Source of the DNA: Ralstonia sp. A12
GTDB lineage: Bacteria > Pseudomonadota > Gammaproteobacteria > Burkholderiales > Burkholderiaceae
DNA: 64,000 nucleotides
Assembly (NCBI RefSeq): GCF_000801955.1
Contig: NZ_JSZO01000033.1
Coordinates: 1 to 64,000, forward strand
Direction: 5' to 3'
Part shown: positions 55,406-63,494 of the stretch, piece after piece
Numbering within the stretch: the stretch's first letter is position 1
Layout of the letters: each line of letters starts with the position of its first letter
Position numbers and translations under genes: made by a program
Notes under the pieces: generated by a model
The model's database searches: none
What the model saw: the letters and a program-made list of their open reading frames with translations, nothing else
Told to the model about the DNA's origin: nothing

Positions 55406-56491
55406 TCAGGCCGCCTTGCGCTGTGCGTCGCGCTGCGCCACCAGCTCGCGCACACGCGGGATGAGCGTGCGGCCGTAGTCGACAACGTCTTCCAGCGGAT
55501 CAAAGCCGCGGATCAGGAAGGTCGTGACGCCCAGGTCGTAGTAGTCGAGCAGCGCGTCGGCTACCTGTTCGGGCGTGCCGACCAGTGCCGTGGAGTTGGA
55601 GCGCGCACCGGTTTCGCGGGCGATGGCCGTCCACAGGCGCTTGTCTACGCGATCGCCCTGCTCGGCCGCGGCCAGCAGGCGACGCGCGCCCTCGCTCTGT
55701 TGCGGTCCGCCACGGCTGTAGCCCTGCTGCAGGCGCAGCGCACGGGTGCGTTCGAGAATGCGTTCGGCACGGGCCCAGGCCGCATCTTCCGTGTCCGCCA
55801 GAATGGGCCGGAACGACACCGAGAAGCGGATGCTGCGTCCGTGCCTGGCCGCCTCTGCTCGCACACGCGTGGTGAGTTCACGCACCTGGTCGAGCGATTC
55901 ACCCCACAGGGCATACACATCGGCGTGCTTGCCCGCCACCTCCACCGCCACGTCCGATGCGCCGCCAAAGTAGATCGGCACGTGCGGCTTTTGCGCGGGC
56001 TTCACCTCCGAGAAGCCTTGCTCAAAGCGATAGAACTGGCCTTCGTGATCGAACGGCTCGGCCGCAGTCCAGATGCGGCGCAGGATGCCGAGGTATTCAT
56101 CCGTGCGGGCGTAGCGTTGGTCGTGGTCAAGATAGTCGCCGTCGCGGCGCTGCTCGCTGTCGGAGCCACCCGAGATGAAGTGCACCCCCAGGCGCCCACC
56201 CGTGAATTGATCCAGCGTTGCAATCTGGCGTGCGGCCAGTGTCGGGTTCGTGAAGCCGGGCCGATGCGCCAGCATGAAGTGGATGCGCTCGGTCAGTGCC
56301 GCCGCATACGAGATCGTCAACGTGGCCGATGGGCCGGTCGAATGATGCGGCACCAGAATGCGGTCGAAGCCGGCCTGCTCGTGCGCCTGCGCAAAGGCCC
56401 GCACATAGTCGCGGTCGATCACCGGTCCGCTGGGCGGATGAATTTCCGATTGCTTCTGGCTCTGGATCATGCCGATGAAATCGACGCTCAT
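55406..56491 (-). CDS. Flavin-dependent monooxygenase, SsuD-like (LLM class)
   Basis: Bacterial-luciferase-fold enzyme, 361 aa, using reduced FMN and oxygen to split the carbon-sulfur bond of sulfonates, giving aldehyde and sulfite. Typical stretches: VPHHSTGPSATLTISYAAALTERI, GRLGVHFISGGSDSEQRRDGD (about 99-119), RYARTDEYLGILRRIW and PIYFGGASDVAVEVAGKHADVYALWGE near 172-198. Length matches SsuD (381). No NADPH:FMN reductase (SsuE) is adjacent, so reduced FMN must come from elsewhere. First gene of a seven-gene operon. Confidence 0.9.
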   Translation of the reverse strand: MSVDFIGMIQSQKQSEIHPPSGPVIDRDYVRAFAQAHEQAGFDRILVPHHSTGPSATLTISYAAALTERIHFMLAHRPGFTNPTLAARQIATLDQFTGGRLGVHFISGGSDSEQRRDGDYLDHDQRYARTDEYLGILRRIWTAAEPFDHEGQFYRFEQGFSEVKPAQKPHVPIYFGGASDVAVEVAGKHADVYALWGESLDQVRELTTRVRAEAARHGRSIRFSVSFRPILADTEDAAWARAERILERTRALRLQQGYSRGGPQQSEGARRLLAAAEQGDRVDKRLWTAIARETGARSNSTALVGTPEQVADALLDYYDLGVTTFLIRGFDPLEDVVDYGRTLIPRVRELVAQRDAQRKAA

Positions 56492-56521
56492 GGTGGCTCG
56501 CTCCGCATATCGTTAGAAGAC

Positions 56522-56556
56522 TGGCGAGGCTGCGTTTGTTGCACTGCATCTCGCCA
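56522..56556. repeat. Inverted repeat in the leader of the sulfonate operon
   Basis: TGGCGAG (56522-56528) and CTCGCCA (56550-56556), perfect 7-bp arms with 21 bases between, starting 30 bases before the monooxygenase ATG on the minus strand and inside the 208-bp divergent promoter region. Could be a regulator site or an RNA stem. Confidence 0.4.
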
Positions 56557-56699
56557 CGAATGCGATTGAAGTTACGTCACCACCAGCGTTGCACTAACGA
56601 ATAAATTCAACGCTGCATATTCGGCATGGATCGTTCGCCGTGCGTGGCAACGCGGATACGCTGTACGGCAACATCACTTGCTTCGTGCGCCGTTTCGCC

Positions 56700-57887
56700 A
56701 TGTCGTCCATCCCTCTGCATCGCCTGCCCACGGCACCCGAACGGCTTGCCGAGGTGTTGGCCGCAATCACGCCGCAACTGGCTGCCACGGCCGCAGAGCA
56801 CGATGCGCATGGCACGTTCGCGCACGAGAACTTTGCGCTGCTACATGCTTCCGGATTGACCGCGCAAGTCATTCCGCAGGCACATGGTGGCGGCGGCGCG
56901 GACCTAGCCACGGCGCGCCGCATCATCGCGGCCGTTGCGTATGGCGACGCAGCAACTGCGCTTGTGCTGACGATGACGTATCTGCAGCATCGAGCGCTGG
57001 GCCGCGCCGATACGCGCTGGCCCGCGCATCTCCGCCAGCAAGTGTTCTCCACTGCGCTGAATGAAGGTGCCCTCATCAACGCATTGCGTGTGGAGCCCGA
57101 CTTGGGGACGCCCGCACGCGGCGGCCTGCCCGGCACCGTCGCTACGCGCGTTGGTGACCACTGGCGCATCCACGGCCGCAAGCTCTACAGCACCGGCAGT
57201 CCGGCGCTGCGCTGGCTGGCAGTCTGGGCGCGGACCGATGAGGCGGAGCCTCACGTCGGCATCTTCCTCGTGCCGCGCCTGCTCCCAGACACACCCGGCA
57301 TCCGTATCGAGCACACCTGGAACCACCTTGGCCTGCGCGCCTCTGGCAGCCACGACGTTGTGCTGGAAGACGTGGCCATTCCACTCGACCACGCCGTCGA
57401 CATCCGGCCTGCCGCCGAATGGGCAGACACCGGTGCGCATGTCGATCAGCAGGCATGGATGGCCGTCCTGCTCGGTAGCCTGTACGACGCCGTAGCCCAG
57501 GCCGCACGCGACTGGCTCGCGCAGTTCCTGAACACACGTGCGCCGGCCAACCTTGGTGCCCCGCTGGCAACGCTGCCGCGCATGCAGGAAGCCGCTGGTG
57601 AGATTGCTGCGGCGCTGCGCACCAACCGCGTACTGCTCGACCACGCTGCCGAGGCAGCCGATGCCGGCACGCCGCTCTCCATGACCGATAGCGGATTGCT
57701 CAAGTACACCGTCACTAGCAACGCCATCCGCGCGGTCGAACTCGCCCTGCAGCTCTCTGGCAACCACGGTCTGTCGCGCCACAACCCGCTGGAGCGCCAC
57801 TACCGTGACGTGCTCTGCAGCCGCATTCACACCCCGCAGAACGACTCGATCCTGCTGGCTGCAGGCCGCACTGCGCTCGGGGTTTAA
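56700..57887 (+). CDS. Acyl-CoA dehydrogenase-fold flavoprotein (SfnB/DszC-like group)
   Basis: The 395-aa protein has the acyl-CoA dehydrogenase three-domain fold: helical N-terminus (HENFALLHASGLTAQVIP), middle beta domain (RVGDHWRIHGRKLYSTGSPALRWLAVWARTD, about 145-175; WNHLGLRASGSHDVVLEDV, about 203-221) and helical C-terminus. The catalytic Glu of fatty-acid enzymes is not clear. Adjacent sulfur genes suggest the monooxygenase-like branch (DszC, SfnB) that oxidises sulfur or nitrogen compounds with reduced FMN. The ATG at 56700 is chosen because the fold begins there. It diverges from the SsuD-like gene. Confidence 0.83.
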   Translation: MSSIPLHRLPTAPERLAEVLAAITPQLAATAAEHDAHGTFAHENFALLHASGLTAQVIPQAHGGGGADLATARRIIAAVAYGDAATALVLTMTYLQHRALGRADTRWPAHLRQQVFSTALNEGALINALRVEPDLGTPARGGLPGTVATRVGDHWRIHGRKLYSTGSPALRWLAVWARTDEAEPHVGIFLVPRLLPDTPGIRIEHTWNHLGLRASGSHDVVLEDVAIPLDHAVDIRPAAEWADTGAHVDQQAWMAVLLGSLYDAVAQAARDWLAQFLNTRAPANLGAPLATLPRMQEAAGEIAAALRTNRVLLDHAAEAADAGTPLSMTDSGLLKYTVTSNAIRAVELALQLSGNHGLSRHNPLERHYRDVLCSRIHTPQNDSILLAAGRTALGV

Positions 57888-57947
57888 GTAGACGCGGCCA
57901 GCCAAGTCCCGCAAGATGAAGCAAAACCCCACCTCAGGAACCTGCCG

Positions 57948-58583
57948 ATGAGCACGCCTGCCCTTGCCGCTGCACCCGCGCAAACGCAGTCCATTGCGCC
58001 GCTGCGCGATTTCGTGATTGCCCTGTCCCGCCTGCTCGATCAGCAGCCGACGGAAGCGGAAATCCTCTCGCGTGCAGGCGCGCTGCTCGGCGCACTCGTC
58101 GCGCAGGACAACTGGCTGCCTGCCGAATACGCCGAGCCGCATCCCGAGCACTTCCAGCAGTTCCTGCTGCATACCGATTCCGGCGAGCGCTTCTCCATCG
58201 TCAGCTTTGTCTGGGGGCCGGGCCAGCGCACGCCCATTCACGACCACACCACGTGGGGCCTGATCGGCATGCTGCGCGGCGCAGAGTATTCGCAGCCGTT
58301 CAAGCTCGATGCCGATGGCCGCCCGCAGCCCGACGGCGCCGCCATTCGCCTGGAGCCCGGCAATGTCGAGCGCGTCTCACCGCGCGTGGGCGACATCCAC
58401 CGCGTGCACAACGCGTTTGACGACCGCACGTCGATCAGCATTCACGTGTACGGCGGCAACATCGGCGGCATTCACCGCTCCGTCTATACGGAAGACGGTG
58501 AGCGCAAGCCGTTCATCTCCGGCTATTCGAATACCCACCTGCCCAATCTCTGGGACCGTTCCAAGGACACGTCTGCCACATGA
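57948..58583 (+). CDS. Cysteine dioxygenase
   Basis: Iron cupin of 211 aa that oxidises cysteine (or a related thiol such as 3-mercaptopropionate) to the sulfinate. Two iron His residues are in PIHDHTTWG (about 95-103) and the third in DIHRVHNAF (about 147-155). The HVYGGNIGGIHR segment at about 165-176 is typical of bacterial members. AGGAA lies before the ATG. Its stop overlaps the next gene as ATGA, so the dioxygenase and the rhodanese are made together. Whether cysteine is the true substrate cannot be told from sequence. Confidence 0.9.
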   Translation: MSTPALAAAPAQTQSIAPLRDFVIALSRLLDQQPTEAEILSRAGALLGALVAQDNWLPAEYAEPHPEHFQQFLLHTDSGERFSIVSFVWGPGQRTPIHDHTTWGLIGMLRGAEYSQPFKLDADGRPQPDGAAIRLEPGNVERVSPRVGDIHRVHNAFDDRTSISIHVYGGNIGGIHRSVYTEDGERKPFISGYSNTHLPNLWDRSKDTSAT

Positions 58584-60229
58584 GTACTGCCATCGACACC
58601 CTCGACGCCACCGACTCGCCGGTTGCCGCACCGCTGGCTGAGACCCACGTCCCCACGCTCACCTATGCTGACGTGCGCGCCGCATTGCTGGCCCGCAAGG
58701 AGATCGCCCTGGTGGATGTGCGCGAGGAAGACCCCTATGCGCAGGCGCACCCGCTGTGGGCGGCCAACCTGCCGCTCTCGCGGCTGGAGCTGGAAGCCTG
58801 GTCACGCATTCCGCGCCGGGATACGTTGATTGTTCTGTATGGCGTGCACGATGGCGTCGATCTTGCACCGCACGCTGCTGCCAAACTGGCTGAACTCGGC
58901 TACACGCGCGTCTACTTGCTGGAAGGCGGCCTGGATGGCTGGCGCGCGGCCGGCGGCGAGGTCTTCCAGGACGTGAACGTGCCCAGCAAATCCTTTGGCG
59001 AATACGTGGAGGCACAACGCCACACGCCGTCGTTCAGCGCGCAGGAGGTCAAGGCGTTGCTCGACGCCAAGCGCGACGTGGTGATCGTCGACGCGCGCCG
59101 CTATGACGAATTCCAGACCATGAGCATCCCCACCGCGACCAGCGTGCCGGGGGCGGAGCTTGTGCTGCGCATCCGCGAGCTGGCGCCGAACCCGGCCACG
59201 CAGGTCATCGTCAATTGCGCAGGGCGCACACGCAGCATCATCGGCACGCAATCGCTGGTGAATGCCGGCATCCCCAACCCGGTGGCAGCGCTGCGCAACG
59301 GCACCATCGGCTGGCTGCTGGCCGATCAGGTACTGGACCACGGCATCAACCGCCCGCACCCCGCTTCTGTTTCCGCAGAGACCCGCACCCAGGCCCAGGC
59401 CGATGCACGCACCGTGGCTGAACGCGCCAACGTGCCACGCATTACCCTGGCTGACGTTGCCAAGCTGGAAGCCCCGGATCGCACGCTCTACAAGCTGGAC
59501 GTACGCACGCCCGAGGAATACGCCGCCGGCCACCTGCCCGGCTTTGCCAGCGCTCCGGGCGGGCAGCTCGTGCAGGAAACCGACCACACCACCGCCGTGC
59601 GTGGCGCCCGCATCGTGCTGACCGATGACGACGGCGTGCGCGCCGACATGACCGCTTCCTGGCTCGCGCAGATGGGCTGGGAGGTGTACGTGGTCAACCC
59701 AGTCGACGCCGGCGTGCGCAGCGCAACCGGCCCCTGGCACGCCCCCACCGCTAGCACGCCAGCCGTACGTACGGTGGATGCCCGCGCACTGGCTGGTTGG
59801 CTGGACGCCGGCGACACTGCGGTCATCGACGTCACGCGCAGCGCCAACTACGTGGCGCGGCACATTCCGGGCGCCTGGTTTGCCGTGCGTTCAGACTTGC
59901 CCGGCGCGCTCAAGCGCATTCCGCCGGTCCGCCGCTACGTGCTGACCTGTGGCTCCAGCCTGCTCGCCCGCTTTGCCGCCGTAGATCTGGCCAAGCTGAC
60001 GCAAGCGGAGGTCTGGGTGCTCGATGGCGGCACGGCAGCCTGGGTGGCAGCCGGTCTACCCGTGGAATCCGGCGAAACGCACCTCGCCTCCGAGCGTATC
60101 GACCGCTATCGCCGCCCATACGAGGGCACCAATGCCCCGCGTGCAGCCATGCAAGGCTATCTGGACTGGGAGTTCGGGCTGGTCGAGCAGCTTGGGCGGG
60201 ACGGCACGCACGGCTTCCGGGTCATCTGA
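58580..60229 (+). CDS. Four-domain rhodanese, alternate domains catalytic
   Basis: The 549-aa cytosolic protein holds four rhodanese folds at about 25-130, 145-255, 285-385 and 400-500, with a C-terminal tail. Active-site Cys is present in domain 2 (C213, VNCAGRTRS) and domain 4 (C457, TCGSSLLA). Domains 1 and 3 have GVHDG and DDDGV in that loop and so should be inactive. This looks like two duplicated inactive/active pairs. It would move sulfane sulfur from thiosulfate or persulfides. Coupled to cysteine dioxygenase by a 4-base overlap. Confidence 0.9.
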   Translation: MSTAIDTLDATDSPVAAPLAETHVPTLTYADVRAALLARKEIALVDVREEDPYAQAHPLWAANLPLSRLELEAWSRIPRRDTLIVLYGVHDGVDLAPHAAAKLAELGYTRVYLLEGGLDGWRAAGGEVFQDVNVPSKSFGEYVEAQRHTPSFSAQEVKALLDAKRDVVIVDARRYDEFQTMSIPTATSVPGAELVLRIRELAPNPATQVIVNCAGRTRSIIGTQSLVNAGIPNPVAALRNGTIGWLLADQVLDHGINRPHPASVSAETRTQAQADARTVAERANVPRITLADVAKLEAPDRTLYKLDVRTPEEYAAGHLPGFASAPGGQLVQETDHTTAVRGARIVLTDDDGVRADMTASWLAQMGWEVYVVNPVDAGVRSATGPWHAPTASTPAVRTVDARALAGWLDAGDTAVIDVTRSANYVARHIPGAWFAVRSDLPGALKRIPPVRRYVLTCGSSLLARFAAVDLAKLTQAEVWVLDGGTAAWVAAGLPVESGETHLASERIDRYRRPYEGTNAPRAAMQGYLDWEFGLVEQLGRDGTHGFRVI

Positions 60230-60241
60230 CCGGCCGCTGAG

Positions 60242-60495
60242 GCTCTGATCTCCGCCTTTGCCGTTCAGAACGCCGAAATTTGGGTTGCCCAACCCGGCGC
60301 ATGGGGTTCTGGACGCCACGGTTGCGCCTCCGAACCCCGCTGTGGGGGTTCGGAACGCCGCGTTCGAGGTTCTGAACCCCATGGTCTGGCGTTCACAACT
60401 CGACCATCCTCGTTCTGAACTCGGCGTTTGAGGTTCTGAACGCCATCGGTGGCCTTCGGCGCTTGAAAGGTGGTGTTCCAAACGTGGCGCGCCCC
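60242..60495. repeat. Degenerate array of about twelve 21-bp units
   Basis: Units begin at 60242, 60263, 60284, 60306, 60327, 60348, 60369, 60391, 60412, 60433, 60454 and 60475; spacing is 21 bases except two of 22. The conserved part is GTTCTGAACGCC, with a GTTC-N-GAAC palindrome perfect in five units (60263, 60348, 60369, 60412, 60433). The array fills the 373-bp gap between the rhodanese and the DMT transporter genes. Two minus-strand frames stay open across it, as expected when 21 is a multiple of 3, but neither looks like a protein gene. The last 100 bases of the gap (60496-60602) are free of units and should hold the transporter promoter. Confidence 0.75.
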
Positions 60496-60602
60496 AAAAC
60501 TCACGTGCTTGCTAACCCCGCTAACAACGAGCGATAACAAAACTCGTTTTGCGCATCAGCGCGCCTTGAGTAGCATCGGGACTTCCTCGCCTGGGTTCCG
60601 AC

Positions 60603-61478
60603 ATGTCTCCCTTGATCGTGGTCTGCCTGTTCATCACCTACGTGGTGTGGGGCACGACCTATCTCGCCATCCGTTTTGCGCTGACCGATCTGCCGCCCTT
60701 CCTGATGATGGGCTCGCGGTTTCTGGCGGCAGCGGCGCTGCTCGCCCCCTTGGTCCTCCTGCGCCAACGCGAACGGCCAAGCTGGCGCCAGGTGCGCAAC
60801 TGCGCGCTGATTGGCGCCTTCATGCTGGTGGGCGGCATGGGCATGACGGCCGTGGCCGAACAGACCATCTCTTCCGGCGCCACCACGGTGATGATCGCGT
60901 CGATGCCGCTGTTCTCCACGCTGTGGACGTTGCTGGCGGGCGGCCGCTTGCGTGCGTATGAGATTGGTGCGATTGCACTGGGCAGCCTCGGTATTGCGGT
61001 GCTGTTCCACGGTGCGGAGTTCCAGGCCAGCACCGCTGGCGTACTGGCACTGACCACGGCCATTGCGTCGTGGTCGTTCGGCTCGCAGCTCTCCAAGCGC
61101 ATCGATATGCCCAAGGGCACAACGGCCTTTGTGCTGGAGATGGCCTTTGGCGGCGTGGCGCTGGTGCTGCTCAGCCTGATCGTGGGAGAGAAGTGGCCGC
61201 ACAGCATCGGCCTGCACTCGGCGCTGGCGTGGGGGTACCTGGTTGTGTTCGGCTCGGCCATTGCCTTCACGGCCTATATGGCGCTGGTGGAGCGCGTATC
61301 CACCGTCATGGCGACGAGCTATGTCTACGTGAACCCACCCATCGCCCTGCTGATGGGCGCATGGCTGGCCGATGAGCACGTCGCGCCGCAAACGCTGGGC
61401 GCCACGGGCATCATCCTGGCGGCCGTGGTGGTGCTGACGGCCGGCGCCACGCGGGCGGCCCGGCGCGCAACCGCCTGA
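60603..61478 (+). CDS. DMT-superfamily exporter (EamA, YedA-like)
   Basis: The 291-aa membrane protein has ten helices formed by two EamA repeats (about 5-137 and 148-285). TYVVWGTTYLAIRFAL at the N-terminus and TSYVYVNPPIALLMGAWLADE near 239-259 are typical of the YedA branch. Such proteins export amino acids or other small metabolites; the substrate is unknown. It ends three bases before the convergent GGDEF-EAL gene, leaving no room for a separate terminator. Confidence 0.88.
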   Translation: MSPLIVVCLFITYVVWGTTYLAIRFALTDLPPFLMMGSRFLAAAALLAPLVLLRQRERPSWRQVRNCALIGAFMLVGGMGMTAVAEQTISSGATTVMIASMPLFSTLWTLLAGGRLRAYEIGAIALGSLGIAVLFHGAEFQASTAGVLALTTAIASWSFGSQLSKRIDMPKGTTAFVLEMAFGGVALVLLSLIVGEKWPHSIGLHSALAWGYLVVFGSAIAFTAYMALVERVSTVMATSYVYVNPPIALLMGAWLADEHVAPQTLGATGIILAAVVVLTAGATRAARRATA

Positions 61479-61481
61479 GCC

Positions 61482-63494
61482 CTATCCCACGAACGATGAA
61501 GGCTGCTGGTCAGAAGGTACGGCGTCGCCCTCAGGTGCGATGTCGGAGGCAGCCTCATCGATGCCATCCAAACGCCTGAGCCACTGCGTCAGCGGTGCTG
61601 CCTCCAGCGGGCGCGAGAACAGATAGCCTTGCCCCAGATCACAACCGGCACGGCGCAGCAGCGCCAGTTGTTCGGGGTCTTCCACACCTTCAGCCACCAC
61701 CTCCATCTTCAGGCTGTGGGCCATGGCGATGACCGCGCCGGCAATCGCCTCGCCGTCGCCCGGCATGCGCTGCACAAAGCTGCGGTCAATCTTGAGCTTC
61801 TGGATCGGGAAGCGCTGCAGATACGCCAGCGACGAATACCCCGTCCCGAAATCGTCGATCGACAGGCTGATGCCCGCCATATGCAGCGCTTCGAGCAACG
61901 CGATGTTGGCCTCGATGTCTTCCATCAGCACGCTTTCGGTAATCTCCAGCTCCAGCATGTGCGGCGGCAAGCCCGTCTCGGCCAGCACGTTGAGCACGTT
62001 CTGCACCAGCGCCGGATCACGTGCCTGCCGCGCCGACAGGTTGACCGACACGCGCAGCGTGGCGCCGTCTTCCCGCATCCAGCGCACAGCCTGCTCACAC
62101 GCCGTGCGCAGCACCCACAGGCCCAGCGGCACGATCAGGCCGGTTTCTTCCGCCACGGCGATGAACTCGCCCGGGCCGATCAGGCCAATCTCCGGATGGC
62201 GCCAGCGCACCAGGGCTTCCACGCCATGCACATGCGAGGTGGGAACCGCTGCGCCGTCCGTATCCAGCCCTTGCAAGCGAACCTGCGGCTGATACGCCAG
62301 CAGCAGTTCTTCACGGTCGAGCGCGCGGCGCAGGTCGGCTTCCACGCGCAGGCGGCGGCGGGCCTGCTGGTCCATCTCGGACGTGAAGCTGGCCGCAGCG
62401 TTCTTGCCACGGTTCTTGGCGTAGTACATCGCCGTGTCGGCGTTGCGCGTGAGGGCCTGCACGTCGCGGGCGTCATGCGGATACAGGCTCACGCCCACGC
62501 TGGCCGTCACGTAGATCTGGTGCAGATCCAGCGCAAACGGCGCAGCCAGCGCGGCGAGAATGCGCTTGGCCAGGCCATCAGCCAGTTCAGCGGCATCCGA
62601 CGGGGTAATCGATGCGCGCCCGGACAGCTCGGCAATGATGGCGAACTCATCTCCGCCGATGCGGCACAGCACGGCACGCAGGTTGGCTTGTTCGATGACC
62701 TCGTTCAGGCGGCGAGCCACCTGGCGCAAAAGGCGGTCCCCATTGTTGTGGCCCAGCGTGTCGTTGACCACCTTGAAGTTGTCGAGATCCAGCAACAGCA
62801 GGCCTACCGCGCCCGACTGGCCCGCGCGCTTGAGCGACACCTGCAGCCGTTCGTTAAAGGCGTGCCGGTTGGGCAGCTCCGTTACTGAATCGATGTGGGC
62901 GAGATAGTCGAGGTGGGCCTCGGCCTGCAGCACTGCCCGGCGCATGCGGGCGATCACCAGATAGGCGACGCCCATCGCGCCAATGCCTACCGATACCGTT
63001 AGCACGGCATAGCCGAGCAACTGCATGTACAGGTCGACCAGGCTGGAGCGGATTACCACGTAGCCGATCACGCGGCGCTCGGATTCCACCGACTCAACCA
63101 CCTCCAGCGTGGTCAGCGTGGAGATGTCCTCCTCCCGCAGCATGGCGGCATCGGGCGCCCGCACGGGGGCGGCCTCGCCATGCTGATACAGCGCCAGCGG
63201 CTTGCGCAGCGCTGTGAAGATGCCGGCCGCGCGCAGCGTTGGCGATGCACCCAGCGCACCCAACGTCTCTTCGGCCGCGCGACGGTCGTTGAACAGCAGC
63301 GCCGCCACGCTGTTCGCGCCGATGATGCGTGCCTGCACGTGCACATCACGCACCAGCGCCGCGTGCAATGCAATGAACTGGAACACGATCAGCAGAAAGC
63401 CGGCAATGGTGAGCGCCGCACCAGCGCCCGCCATGTTCGCCCGCACCACGGTATGCCCCAGGCGAGGCCGTTGTGTCATCAGGGCCAGGTTCAT
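61482..63494 (-). CDS. CHASE8-GGDEF-EAL cyclic-di-GMP enzyme (YfiN-like input)
   Basis: The 670-aa membrane protein has a first helix at about 22-44, a periplasmic CHASE8-type domain (about 45-155, with [24 protein letters not shown]), a second helix at about 158-182, GGDEF (about 205-365, intact GGDEF motif, no RxxD inhibitory site) and EAL (about 385-640) with [27 protein letters not shown] and KIDRSF all present. Both making and breaking cyclic-di-GMP are therefore possible. Its ATG overlaps the YfiR stop as ATGA. By analogy with YfiBNR, periplasmic YfiR would hold this enzyme inactive; YfiN itself lacks an EAL domain. Confidence 0.9.
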   Translation of the reverse strand: MNLALMTQRPRLGHTVVRANMAGAGAALTIAGFLLIVFQFIALHAALVRDVHVQARIIGANSVAALLFNDRRAAEETLGALGASPTLRAAGIFTALRKPLALYQHGEAAPVRAPDAAMLREEDISTLTTLEVVESVESERRVIGYVVIRSSLVDLYMQLLGYAVLTVSVGIGAMGVAYLVIARMRRAVLQAEAHLDYLAHIDSVTELPNRHAFNERLQVSLKRAGQSGAVGLLLLDLDNFKVVNDTLGHNNGDRLLRQVARRLNEVIEQANLRAVLCRIGGDEFAIIAELSGRASITPSDAAELADGLAKRILAALAAPFALDLHQIYVTASVGVSLYPHDARDVQALTRNADTAMYYAKNRGKNAAASFTSEMDQQARRRLRVEADLRRALDREELLLAYQPQVRLQGLDTDGAAVPTSHVHGVEALVRWRHPEIGLIGPGEFIAVAEETGLIVPLGLWVLRTACEQAVRWMREDGATLRVSVNLSARQARDPALVQNVLNVLAETGLPPHMLELEITESVLMEDIEANIALLEALHMAGISLSIDDFGTGYSSLAYLQRFPIQKLKIDRSFVQRMPGDGEAIAGAVIAMAHSLKMEVVAEGVEDPEQLALLRRAGCDLGQGYLFSRPLEAAPLTQWLRRLDGIDEAASDIAPEGDAVPSDQQPSSFVG

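Noticed and set aside
56538-56595. Direct repeat GTTGCACT at 56538 and 56588 as a regulator site
   Set aside because: Only eight bases, found twice, with flanks that do not match; chance is likely.
60242-60495. The array as a CRISPR
   Set aside because: Units follow each other without 30-40 bp unique spacers, are degenerate, and no cas genes are present.
60056-60540. Minus-strand frames of 141 and 91 codons across the 21-bp array as a heptapeptide-repeat protein
   Set aside because: Two frames are open equally well, the units are degenerate at codon level, and one frame overlaps the rhodanese end antisense. Periodicity in DNA explains them better.
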